Assembly (NCBI GenBank): GCA_963526495.1
Contig: CAURNT010000002.1
Coordinates: 31,798-95,797 of the forward strand
Direction: 5' to 3'
DNA from: CAURNT01 sp963526495
Lineage (GTDB): Bacteria; Fusobacteriota; Fusobacteriia; Fusobacteriales; Leptotrichiaceae
DNA: 64,000 bases
Of the stretch, positions 10,703 through 18,996 are shown one piece after another. Both the position numbers and the translations under genes were made by a program. Position 1 is the stretch's first letter, and every line of letters starts with the position of its first letter. The notes under the pieces are model-generated. The model was given only the letters and a program-made list of their open reading frames with translations, searched no databases and was not told the origin of the DNA.

Positions 10703-11458
10703 ATGAAAAAAATTTTTACATTATTACTTATTGGTATGATTAGCATGGCTTATACTGAAAAAAATGAAAAAGTTTATAGTAAAAGCTTAAATAAAGATGT
10801 GGATGTAACACTTACACTGCCTAGTTCATACGAAAAAGGTAAGGATTATCCGGTAATATATACATTAAATGGTTGGTCGGGTAATAATAGAAATTTCCCT
10901 GATAAAATGAATATAGGAGAATTATCAGATAAATATGATATTATTTATGTATCTCCAGATGGTGGATATGATACGTGGTATATTAGTAATGAAAATTTTA
11001 TATCAAATGAATTGATTAAATATATTGATGGTAAGTATAAAACAGATAAAAAACGTGAAAAAAGAGCAATAACAGGATTAAGTATGGGTGGATTTGGAGC
11101 TTTTTATTTAGGTATTAAGCATAAAGATATATTTGGTAATATTGGATCAATGAGTGGTGGAGTTAATCCTCAAGAATATAAATATAATTGGGGTATAATG
11201 AAAACTATAAATTCTAATTGGGAAGATTATAACATTAAAGATATAGCACATTCTTTATTAGGTTCAAAAACTAATATAATATTTGATTGTGGTATCTCAG
11301 ATTTCTTTATAGAACCTAATAGAGAATTACATAAAAAATTGTTATCTTTAAATATCGAACATACATATATGGAAAGACCAGGAAATCATTCTTGGATTTA
11401 TTGGAGAGATTCTATAAAATATCAAACATTATTCTTTAATGAGAATTTTAGAAAGTAG
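10703..11458 (+). CDS. Secreted alpha/beta-hydrolase esterase (esterase D/antigen 85-like)
   Basis: A 251-residue protein with a short signal peptide (residues 1 to about 16). The nucleophile elbow GLSMGG places the catalytic Ser at residue 127; the likely acid is in IIFDCGISDFF and the His in PGNHSWIYW. This set is typical of the putative esterase family that includes S-formylglutathione hydrolase and mycolyltransferase relatives. Substrate is unknown; acetylated sugars or cell-wall esters are possible. I take the ATG at 10703 because AAGGAG at 10688-10693 is 9 bases upstream, whereas the in-frame ATG at 10694 touches it. It is followed 8 bases later by another secreted serine hydrolase, so the two probably form one exported operon. 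Confidence 0.8.
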   Translation: MKKIFTLLLIGMISMAYTEKNEKVYSKSLNKDVDVTLTLPSSYEKGKDYPVIYTLNGWSGNNRNFPDKMNIGELSDKYDIIYVSPDGGYDTWYISNENFISNELIKYIDGKYKTDKKREKRAITGLSMGGFGAFYLGIKHKDIFGNIGSMSGGVNPQEYKYNWGIMKTINSNWEDYNIKDIAHSLLGSKTNIIFDCGISDFFIEPNRELHKKLLSLNIEHTYMERPGNHSWIYWRDSIKYQTLFFNENFRK

Positions 11459-11466
11459 GTATAAAT

Positions 11467-13257
11467 ATGAAAAAAATTTTAATGACTTCAATGTTAATAG
11501 CTGGAATTTTATCTTTTTCATTTCAATTTGAAAAGCAATTTCCTATAGAAAAGGGATTTGATGATTCGGTTTTAACTAATCAAATGTATGAATTTAAGTC
11601 TTATTCTAAACAAGGTTATTTACTTTTAAATTATAAAGAACTTAAAAAAGTAGATATATATATAAATGGTAATAAATTAGATACAACTTCATTAAAAGGA
11701 GAAGGAAGTAAAAAAGTAGATATATCTAAGTATACCAAAGATGATAAAAATATTATTCAAATTACACAATTAGATGGGAAATTAGATGTTAAAATACCTT
11801 ATCCAGAAATTACAAAAGGAAAAGGAGATTTTAATAATGAAGCTATTAAATTCTTTGATGAATTTTTAGAAGCAGAAGTAAAAGCCGGTATGCCAAGTGC
11901 ACAAATAGCAGTTGTTAAAAATGGTAAACTTGAATATGCTAAGAGTTTTGGGTATGTTAATAATTATGATAAGGAAGGAAATCAATTAAAAGATAGAATT
12001 AAAGTTACAAATGAAACTATTTATGATTTAGCTAGTAATACTAAAATGTATGCAACGAATTATGCTATACAAAAATTAGTTTCTGAGGGTAAATTAAGTA
12101 TAAATACATATATTAAAGATATATATCCTGAGTTTAAAGGTAAATGGAAAGAAAATGTTCAGGTAGGAGATATATTAAAACATCAAGCTGGTTTTCCTGC
12201 AGACCCACAATATTTTAATGATAAATATGATAAAGACGATGGTATACCTAATGGTAAAAATGATTTATATGCCATAGGTAAGGAAAATGTTTTAGATGCA
12301 ATTATGAGAACACCTTTAATATATGAACCTAAAACATCTACTAAATATTCAGATGTAGACTATATGTTATTAGGTTTTATAGTTGAAAAAATAAGTGGGC
12401 AAGATTTAGATGTATATTTAAAAGAGAATATATATGATAAATTAGAGCTTACTCATACAATGTTTAATCCCTTAGAACATGGTATATCTAAGGAAAAAAT
12501 AGCAGCAACTGAATTAAATGGGAATACTCGTGATAATTCAATTGATTTTATAAATGCTCGTAAAGAAACAGTTTGGGGAGAGGTTCATGATGAAAAAGCA
12601 TTTTATTCAATGAAGGGTGTTTCAGGACATGCGGGATTATTCTCTAATGCTATAGAGGTTGCAAAGTTAGCACAAATAATGGTAAATCAAGGTGGTTATG
12701 GAGAAAATAAATTCTTTAATAGAACTACATTGGATAATTTTATTAAACCTAAAGATATAAATGCAAGTTTTGGCCTAGGTTGGAGAAGACAAGGTGACTA
12801 CATCTATAGATGGGCATTTTCTCCACTTGCTGAAAAAGATACTATAGGGCATACTGGATGGACTGGAACATTAACAGTTATAGAACCTAATCAAAATATA
12901 GTAATAGTATTATTAACTAATGCTAAAAATTCGGCAGTAATAGATAAAATTAAAAAACCTAATGATTTTTATGGAAATCATTTTTATACAACAAATTATG
13001 GAGCTATATCTGCAATGTTAATAGATGCATTTAGTAATAAAATTAATAAAGGTGATTATACTAGAATGAATTCTATTTTATCTGATTTAATTGAAACTAA
13101 GTATAGATTGATTACAAGTGATGATAATTATAGAACGAAATCTGATGTAAATGAAACATTAAGTTTGATTAATTTACATAAAAAAAGAAATAAAGGAAAA
13201 ATTTCTGATAAATATATGGAAATGATAAAGGTTTTAAGAGATTTAGAAGTTAAATAA
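11467..13257 (+). CDS. Secreted serine hydrolase of the beta-lactamase/PBP4* (class C-like) family
   Basis: A 596-residue exported protein: signal peptide (about 1-18), an N-terminal extension with a small beta domain to about residue 120, then a class C beta-lactamase-like domain. The active-site S190-N-T-K193 is intact, Y-S-D appears in TKYSDVDYM in place of Y-x-N, and HTG is present in IGHTGWTGT as the KTG equivalent. Such proteins act as D-amino-acid peptidases, esterases or muropeptide amidases rather than true beta-lactamases. The link to the preceding esterase suggests shared work on cell-wall or host glycan material. A terminator follows. Confidence 0.8.
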   Translation: MKKILMTSMLIAGILSFSFQFEKQFPIEKGFDDSVLTNQMYEFKSYSKQGYLLLNYKELKKVDIYINGNKLDTTSLKGEGSKKVDISKYTKDDKNIIQITQLDGKLDVKIPYPEITKGKGDFNNEAIKFFDEFLEAEVKAGMPSAQIAVVKNGKLEYAKSFGYVNNYDKEGNQLKDRIKVTNETIYDLASNTKMYATNYAIQKLVSEGKLSINTYIKDIYPEFKGKWKENVQVGDILKHQAGFPADPQYFNDKYDKDDGIPNGKNDLYAIGKENVLDAIMRTPLIYEPKTSTKYSDVDYMLLGFIVEKISGQDLDVYLKENIYDKLELTHTMFNPLEHGISKEKIAATELNGNTRDNSIDFINARKETVWGEVHDEKAFYSMKGVSGHAGLFSNAIEVAKLAQIMVNQGGYGENKFFNRTTLDNFIKPKDINASFGLGWRRQGDYIYRWAFSPLAEKDTIGHTGWTGTLTVIEPNQNIVIVLLTNAKNSAVIDKIKKPNDFYGNHFYTTNYGAISAMLIDAFSNKINKGDYTRMNSILSDLIETKYRLITSDDNYRTKSDVNETLSLINLHKKRNKGKISDKYMEMIKVLRDLEVK

Positions 13258-13267
13258 AAAATTATTT

Positions 13268-13293
13268 ATACCCCTTTTAAGGGGTATTTTAAT
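13268..13293 (+). terminator. Hairpin terminator after the serine hydrolase gene
   Basis: The 20-base palindrome ataccccttttaaggggtat is followed by a modest T run (tttaattt). It separates the esterase pair from nrdDG. Confidence 0.7.
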
Positions 13294-13304
13294 TTAAAAA
13301 AATC

Positions 13305-13333
13305 TTGCAATATTTAACTCTATTTGGTATACT
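13305..13333 (+). promoter_or_regulatory. Promoter of nrdDG
   Basis: TTGCAA, 17-base spacer, TATACT. It lies just upstream of the NrdR-box palindrome and 76 bases before the nrdD start. Confidence 0.8.
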
Positions 13334-13340
13334 ATTAATA

Positions 13341-13390
13341 ACAAAATATAAGGCTTTTAACGCCTTTCAAACACAATATATTGTGTTTGA
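13341..13390 (+). promoter_or_regulatory. NrdR box (perfect) plus a degenerate upstream partner
   Basis: The core acacaatatattgtgt at 13371-13386 fits the NrdR-box pattern ACACWATATATWGTGT and sits in a perfect 24-base palindrome at 13367-13390. A second, poorer box at 13341-13356 matches the core at 11 of 16 positions, with centres 30 bases apart, close to the roughly three helical turns usual for paired NrdR boxes. A small hairpin (aaggc/gcctt) lies between them at 13350-13366. All are downstream of the -10, so NrdR with bound ATP/dATP would block transcription of nrdDG. No nrdR gene is in the window. Confidence 0.85.
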
Positions 13391-13409
13391 TTAGAATAGA
13401 GGATAAATA

Positions 13410-15524
13410 ATGAAAGTAGTAAAAAGAGATGGTAGAGAAGTAGAATTTGATGCTAATAAAATAAAGGTTGCTATAAGAAAAGCAAATAATGAAGTAGATA
13501 TCATTGAAAGAGTGTCTGAAGAAAAAATTGATAATATTGTACAAGATATTGTTAACAAAGACATTAATAATGTCGAAGATATACAAGATTTTATAGAAAA
13601 AAATCTTGTTGAATTAGGGTTGTATAAATTATCTAAAAAGTATATAGTATATAGATATACTAGATCTTTAGTTAGAGAGGCTAATACTACTGATGAATCG
13701 ATTTTATCTCTTGTAAAAAATTCTAATAAGGAAGTTGGAGAAGAAAATTCAAATAAAAATTCATCTGTAGCTTCAACTCAACGTGATTTAATAGCAGGTG
13801 AAGTAAGTAAAGATTTAACTCGTAGAATATTATTACCTAAAAGAATAAGTGATGCTCATAATAATGGTATTTTACATTTTCATGATTCTGATTACTTCAT
13901 TCAAAATATTTTTAATTGTTGTTTAGTTGATATTAAAAATATGTTTGAATACGGCACAGTTATGAATGGTAAACTTATAGAAACCCCTAAAAGTTTTCAA
14001 GTTGCATGTACTGTAATGACACAAATTATAGCTGCAGTTGCTAGTGGTCAATATGGTGGTCAAAGTATAAATATTAGCCATTTAGGTAAGTATTTAAGAT
14101 ATAGTAGAGATAAGTATTATAATAGATATAAAAAAGAGTTTTCAGAGTTAAATGAAGAAATGATAAATAGATTGGTTGAAGAAAGAATAAAAGAGGAATT
14201 AAGAAGTGGAGTACAAACTATACAATATCAAATTAATACTCTTATGACAACTAATGGACAATCTCCTTTTGTTACTTTATTTTTAGATATAGATAGTGAA
14301 AAAGAATATCAAGATGAAGTTGCATTGATAATAGAGGAAATATTAAAACAAAGATATGAGGGAATAAAAAATGAAGAAGGAGTTTATGTAACTTCAGCAT
14401 TTCCTAAATTAGTGTATGTTTTAAATGAAGATAATATATTTAAAGGTGGTAAATATGACTATCTTACTGATATAGCAATAAAGTGTTCAAGTAAAAGAAT
14501 GTATCCAGACTATATTAGTTCAAAAATAATGAAAGAAAATTACGAAGGTAATGTATTTTCTCCTATGGGATGTAGATCATTTTTATCTCCTTATAAAGAT
14601 GAAAACGGAGAATATAAATTTGAAGGAAGATTTAATCAAGGAGTAGTAAGTCTTAATTTAGTTCAAATAGCACTACTTAGTAAAACTGAGGAAGAATATT
14701 TTAAATTATTAGAAGATAGATTAGATTTATGTTTTGAAGCTTTAATGATGAGACATAATAGGCTTAAGGGTACACTTTCTGATATATCGCCTATACATTG
14801 GCAATATGGAGCGATAGCACGTCTTAAAAAAGGAGAAAAAATAGATAAATATTTAATGGATGGTTATTCTACAATCTCTTTAGGATATATAGGTATATAT
14901 GAAGCTACTAAATTGATAACAGGAGAGACTCATACTACTGAAAAAGGTAGAACTTTTGCAATAAAAGTTATGAAAAAATTGGAAAATACTGTTAATAAAT
15001 GGAAAAAAGATACAGGTATAGGTTTTGGACTTTATGGAACACCTGCTGAAAGTTTGTGTTATAGATTTGCAAAAATAGATAAAGAAAAATTTGGAAGTAT
15101 AAAAGATATTACAGATAAAGGTTATTATACTAATTCTTATCATGTAGATGTTAGAGAAGAAATAAATATTTTTGATAAATTTAAATTTGAATCAGAATTT
15201 CAAAAAATTTCTAGTGGTGGAGCAATATCATATGGAGAGATACCAAATATGAGTAAAAATTTAGAAGCTCTTAAGGAAGTTGTTAAATATATATATGATA
15301 ATATACAATATGCTGAATTTAATACAAAGAGTGATTACTGTCACATTTGTGGATTTGATGAAGAAATAATAATAAATTCTGAAAATCAATGGGAATGTCC
15401 TCAATGTCATAATAAAGATAAATTAAAAATGAATGTAATAAGAAGAACATGTGGTTATTTAGGAGAAAATTATTGGAATGAAGGTAAAACTCGTGAAATA
15501 GGGAAAAGAGTATTACATTTATGA
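13410..15524 (+). CDS. nrdD: Anaerobic ribonucleoside-triphosphate reductase (class III), large subunit
   Basis: A 704-residue glycyl-radical enzyme that reduces ribonucleotides to deoxyribonucleotides without oxygen. An ATP-cone regulatory domain occupies residues 1 to about 90 (KVVKRDGREVEFDANKI start). The catalytic barrel follows, with the typical FNCCLVDIKNMFEYGTVMNG block. A zinc site is formed by CHIC and CPQC near the C-terminus, and the radical glycine is G682 in RRTCGYLGEN. All key residues are present. The last 4 bases overlap nrdG (ATGA), the classic nrdD-nrdG arrangement. Confidence 0.97.
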   Translation: MKVVKRDGREVEFDANKIKVAIRKANNEVDIIERVSEEKIDNIVQDIVNKDINNVEDIQDFIEKNLVELGLYKLSKKYIVYRYTRSLVREANTTDESILSLVKNSNKEVGEENSNKNSSVASTQRDLIAGEVSKDLTRRILLPKRISDAHNNGILHFHDSDYFIQNIFNCCLVDIKNMFEYGTVMNGKLIETPKSFQVACTVMTQIIAAVASGQYGGQSINISHLGKYLRYSRDKYYNRYKKEFSELNEEMINRLVEERIKEELRSGVQTIQYQINTLMTTNGQSPFVTLFLDIDSEKEYQDEVALIIEEILKQRYEGIKNEEGVYVTSAFPKLVYVLNEDNIFKGGKYDYLTDIAIKCSSKRMYPDYISSKIMKENYEGNVFSPMGCRSFLSPYKDENGEYKFEGRFNQGVVSLNLVQIALLSKTEEEYFKLLEDRLDLCFEALMMRHNRLKGTLSDISPIHWQYGAIARLKKGEKIDKYLMDGYSTISLGYIGIYEATKLITGETHTTEKGRTFAIKVMKKLENTVNKWKKDTGIGFGLYGTPAESLCYRFAKIDKEKFGSIKDITDKGYYTNSYHVDVREEINIFDKFKFESEFQKISSGGAISYGEIPNMSKNLEALKEVVKYIYDNIQYAEFNTKSDYCHICGFDEEIIINSENQWECPQCHNKDKLKMNVIRRTCGYLGENYWNEGKTREIGKRVLHL

Positions 15525-16132
15525 GACTTTCAAGTATAAAAAAAACTGATGTCGCCAATGGACCTGGAATAAGAGTAAGCATATTTGTTAGTGGATGTAG
15601 ACATTTATGTAAAGGCTGTTTTAATAGTGATATTTGGGATTTTAAAAAAGGGGAAGAATTCACTGAAAATGATATTGAGGAAATACTATGCTTGGCAGGG
15701 AAGGAATATATACAAGGGGTGACACTTCTTGGAGGTGAACCTCTTGATCCTATGAATACTAAAGGAATATTAAAAATAGTTAAAAGTTTAAGAGAAAAAC
15801 TTCCGAATAAGGATATATGGTGTTTTACAGGATTTATGTATGAATATATACTTGATGTTATGATTCCTATATATCCTGAAATAGGAGAGATATTATCTTT
15901 AGTTGATGTGTTGATAGATGGTCGTTTTGAAATAGATTATTTAGATTTAAAATTAAAATTTAGAGGTTCAAAAAATCAAAGAGTAATAGATTTAAGAAAA
16001 ACAGAAAAGAGCAATGAGATAATATGGGCTCTTCCTCCAGAAGATGGTATTGACAAGTATGTAGAACTTAAGGATAGGGAATTAATGGAGAAGAGTTTAG
16101 ATAGAATTATTAGGAAAGGGTTTCAAAGATAA
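15521..16132 (+). CDS. nrdG: Anaerobic ribonucleotide reductase activating protein (radical SAM)
   Basis: A 203-residue radical S-adenosylmethionine enzyme. The cluster motif C26-x3-C30-x2-C33 (CRHLCKGC) is intact, and GVTLLGGEPLDP is the GGE motif that contacts S-adenosylmethionine. It generates the glycyl radical on NrdD. The start overlaps nrdD by 4 bases, ensuring coupled translation. The C-terminus is longer than the roughly 155-residue E. coli protein, as is common in anaerobes. Confidence 0.95.
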   Translation: MRLSSIKKTDVANGPGIRVSIFVSGCRHLCKGCFNSDIWDFKKGEEFTENDIEEILCLAGKEYIQGVTLLGGEPLDPMNTKGILKIVKSLREKLPNKDIWCFTGFMYEYILDVMIPIYPEIGEILSLVDVLIDGRFEIDYLDLKLKFRGSKNQRVIDLRKTEKSNEIIWALPPEDGIDKYVELKDRELMEKSLDRIIRKGFQR

Positions 16133-16157
16133 AAATCTAAGAAACCCTTTTTTTTAT
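16115..16157 (+). terminator. Terminator of nrdDG
   Basis: Ten-base stem aaagggtttc (16115-16124) / gaaacccttt (16141-16150), with a small inner hairpin, followed by a long T run. The 5' arm lies inside the last codons of nrdG. Confidence 0.85.
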
Positions 16158-16158
16158 T

Positions 16159-16536
16159 TTAATATTGAATATTATTTACAAAATAGCTTATTTTTATATC
16201 AGATGATAACATTTGAGATACAGTACATTTATCTTTTACATATTCAACAATTTTACTTACTTCATCATTTTCAACATCTTTATTGATATTGATACGAACT
16301 TCTATAGTAAAATCATCAACATTAGTATCCACTTCAGTTTCTATAACAATTCCATCAAATTTGTTAACAATGCAATATCCTCTAACACACATAGTTACAC
16401 AACCACTAAGTGCTGATGATAATACTCCAACTGGAGTTGTTCCAAATCTTTTTTTTCTGTCCATAGTATAGCTAAATCCATCTGTGTTTGAATTAACTAA
16501 CCATCCTGCTTCTGATAATGCTTTTGTTTTATACAT
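16159..16536 (-). CDS. OsmC/Ohr-family peroxide-type reductase
   Basis: A 125-residue OsmC-like protein. The two redox cysteines of the family are visible: C46 in LSGCVTM and C104 in KDKCTVSQ. Two more cysteines near the first (C50, C55) are unusual. OsmC/Ohr proteins reduce organic hydroperoxides with thiols; this one is the short YhfA-like type and its substrate is uncertain. It starts 14 bases after the PTS EIIC gene and shares its transcript; AGGAGG precedes the ATG. Confidence 0.8.
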   Translation of the reverse strand: MYKTKALSEAGWLVNSNTDGFSYTMDRKKRFGTTPVGVLSSALSGCVTMCVRGYCIVNKFDGIVIETEVDTNVDDFTIEVRININKDVENDEVSKIVEYVKDKCTVSQMLSSDIKISYFVNNIQY

Positions 16537-16550
16537 ATTTTATCTCCTCC

Positions 16551-17879
16551 TTATTTTTCTTTTTTAAATTTAATATAAGAATATATATATATTAAAGTTA
16601 AGAATATGAATAATATAATTCCATATATTTTGAATTGTAAGAAAACTGTTATTGCCCATCTAAATATAGGCGATTCTAAACAATAATAACTTACGAGTTG
16701 TGTTGCTTTAATATCAAGTTGTGAAAATGTTTTGGTAACATCTGTTATTGCAGGTGCAAAGAAACTAGAAATAATGAAGTAAAAAGGACTAAAAATAGTT
16801 GATAGAATCAATGCTTTTAAAATATTTCTATTTGCAACTATTATAGCAGGTACGACAACCATAGTATTTACTAAACCAGGAAGTGGTAGTATACTACTTA
16901 ATCCAAGTTTAGAAAGTATGATAGCTAATACTAAAGTTATGGGTATTAATAATACTGATACTATCCAAAGTTCATGTACTCCTGAAAGAACAGTCCAATC
17001 TAATCCTATATAAATATCTCTACCTTCATATTTTTTTTCCATATATCTTTTTGCATATTGAGATACTGGAGTTAAAGATTTTACAAATAAGAAGGAAACA
17101 GTAGGTAAAAGTACAAGTGTAGTTGCGAGTTTTATAGCTATTTCCACACTATCTTTTATAGAATATCCAGCAAATACTGCAAGAACAAGTCCTATAAGTG
17201 CTCCCATTACAGCATCTTCAGAAAGAATTCCGATTTTTTTCTTTATATGTTCTAAATCAAAATTACTTTCACGAATAAATTTAATTTTATCTAAAATATC
17301 ATTTATTGGCTTCATAAAAGCTGCTTCTATAATACAAGCATTAGTAGTTACAGTTCTTGGAATGCCCGACATTTCTTCCATACGATGCGCTAAAGATTCT
17401 GCAGTTTTAAGTTCTAGTATAATATGAACTATGGCAGCTATAAATCCTAGTATAGTTGATCCGGTAAGTATAGAAACTAAAGCTGCAGTAAATATTTTCG
17501 TCCATACATTAAAGATATCAACATTTAATATATTTGTAAAATGAAAATGAATCATAAATATATTAATTAATATTTGTAAAGGAAACATAATAATAGAGTA
17601 TTTCCAAGCAAAAGCAACAGCAACCATAGGTGAAAATCCAAGATCGATTACATTTAAAGTAATTCCTGTATTTTTAACAAAATCTGTTGCAACAGGACTT
17701 ATAGTTTCAAACATAAATCCTACAACTACATTTATTGAAGTGAATGCAACTGCAAGCATAAGTGCAGAAAAAATAGCATCTTTGAATTTCATTTTAACAA
17801 TTAATCCTATTATTACAATAATAATAGGTAAAAGTATAGTAGGTCCAAGACCTAAAAATTGTGATAACAATTGAAACAT
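16551..17879 (-). CDS. PTS galactitol-family transporter subunit IIC (orphan)
   Basis: A 442-residue polytopic membrane protein with about 10-12 hydrophobic segments. The N-terminal LPIIIVIIGLIVKMKFKDAI, the NVIDLGFSPMVAVAF segment, NVDIFNVW and GLDWTVLSGVHELWIV match the galactitol (Gat) EIIC family. It would bring in a polyol or sugar with phosphorylation. No EIIA or EIIB is nearby, so it must borrow them or act differently; HPr is encoded at 42.7 kb. An OsmC gene is co-transcribed. TTGACT-N17-TATAAT lies upstream. Confidence 0.8.
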   Translation of the reverse strand: MFQLLSQFLGLGPTILLPIIIVIIGLIVKMKFKDAIFSALMLAVAFTSINVVVGFMFETISPVATDFVKNTGITLNVIDLGFSPMVAVAFAWKYSIIMFPLQILINIFMIHFHFTNILNVDIFNVWTKIFTAALVSILTGSTILGFIAAIVHIILELKTAESLAHRMEEMSGIPRTVTTNACIIEAAFMKPINDILDKIKFIRESNFDLEHIKKKIGILSEDAVMGALIGLVLAVFAGYSIKDSVEIAIKLATTLVLLPTVSFLFVKSLTPVSQYAKRYMEKKYEGRDIYIGLDWTVLSGVHELWIVSVLLIPITLVLAIILSKLGLSSILPLPGLVNTMVVVPAIIVANRNILKALILSTIFSPFYFIISSFFAPAITDVTKTFSQLDIKATQLVSYYCLESPIFRWAITVFLQFKIYGIILFIFLTLIYIYSYIKFKKEK

Positions 17880-17910
17880 TTTATCTCCTAATTATTTTTT
17901 GTATAGTGAA

Positions 17911-17939
17911 ATTATAATTCAAAGGAAGATATAAGTCAA
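17911..17939 (-). promoter_or_regulatory. Promoter of the EIIC-OsmC operon
   Basis: Read on the minus strand: TTGACT, 17-base spacer, TATAAT, then AGGAGA just before the start codon. Its -35 lies back to back with the -35 of the divergent promoter, 14 bases apart. Confidence 0.85.
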
Positions 17940-17953
17940 GAGATAAAAGTTAA

Positions 17954-17982
17954 TTGAAAAAAGTAATGAAATATAATATAAT
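17954..17982 (+). promoter_or_regulatory. Promoter of the histidine phosphatase operon
   Basis: TTGAAA, 17-base spacer, TATAAT, 32 bases before the start codon. It is divergent from the EIIC promoter, so a single regulator could control both. Confidence 0.8.
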
Positions 17983-18014
17983 AAATTTATATAGAAAGAG
18001 GGGATTTAATATAT

Positions 18015-18986
18015 ATGAAAAAACTAATAATATTTAGTAGACATGGATTGAGATATCCATTATTAAAATATGAAAGTATGCAAGGAATAATAAGTGAAAA
18101 AGATGTAAATTGGGATTTTGAAGAAGGAATGTTAACTGAAAAAGGTGAAATTTTAGAATTCAAAATGGGTATATTTTTAAGAAAATATATAGAAAAATTT
18201 GGTAAAAAATTAAAAAAAATAGAGTTTAGTTCAAATTCTATAAAAAGAACAGTAGCTACGGCAAAGATACTTGCAACCTCTATGTTTCCGTATAGAGAAA
18301 TAGAAATAAAATTTAAAGATAAAACTTTTTCTACGATGGAAAAAGATTTTAATATATATTTAGATAGTTTAGATATAAATAAGGAGAAACTAAAAAAACT
18401 TGATTATAGGTTAAAACCACAATATGAAAGACTTGAAAAAATATTAAATATAGAAGATGGGACTTTTTTAAATATTGGTTCTAATATAAAAATTGGAGAA
18501 AATGGATTTTTAATGTCTGATGGGGCCTTTAAAATTGCAACAGATATAGTTGACATGTATATTTTAAAGTATTTTGAAGGCTTTAAAGAACAAAATATAT
18601 TTAAAAGTGATAATTTTTATAAAGATTTAGAATATATATCTGAAATAAAGGATAGTCTTTTAGATACAATATTTGGAGATTTGGATTATATAAATGATAG
18701 TCCAACTGAAATTACAAAACTTATACAATCAAAAATTAATAGTGAAACAGATCTTGATGTTATAGTAGGTCATGATTCTAATATAGCAACAATTTTTGCT
18801 AAATTAGGGATAAATTTAGATTATAAAATATTAGAAAAATATCCTATAGGTGCAAAGTTATTGTTTAAAGTATATGATGATAATTCTTTTGATTTAGAAC
18901 TAATATATTATAAACCTGAAAGTATAAGAAATATGAATAATGATAATCCAGTTATAGTAAATTTAGGAGAAAGGTTAAAATTTTAA
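18015..18986 (+). CDS. Histidine acid phosphatase-family protein without signal peptide
   Basis: A 323-residue protein of the branch-2 histidine phosphatases. The catalytic RHGxRxP motif is at residues 9-15 (SRHGLRYP, nucleophile H10), and the proton-donor HD motif is in VGHDSNIATIF near residue 250. Relatives (AppA phytase, Agp glucose-1-phosphatase) are periplasmic, but here the motif starts at residue 8 with no room for a signal peptide, so a cytoplasmic role on a sugar or inositol phosphate is likely. Its divergence from a PTS EIIC hints at dephosphorylation of the imported product; that is inference. A deacetylase gene follows 10 bases later. Confidence 0.82.
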   Translation: MKKLIIFSRHGLRYPLLKYESMQGIISEKDVNWDFEEGMLTEKGEILEFKMGIFLRKYIEKFGKKLKKIEFSSNSIKRTVATAKILATSMFPYREIEIKFKDKTFSTMEKDFNIYLDSLDINKEKLKKLDYRLKPQYERLEKILNIEDGTFLNIGSNIKIGENGFLMSDGAFKIATDIVDMYILKYFEGFKEQNIFKSDNFYKDLEYISEIKDSLLDTIFGDLDYINDSPTEITKLIQSKINSETDLDVIVGHDSNIATIFAKLGINLDYKILEKYPIGAKLLFKVYDDNSFDLELIYYKPESIRNMNNDNPVIVNLGERLKF

Positions 18987-18996
18987 TATTAAAATT

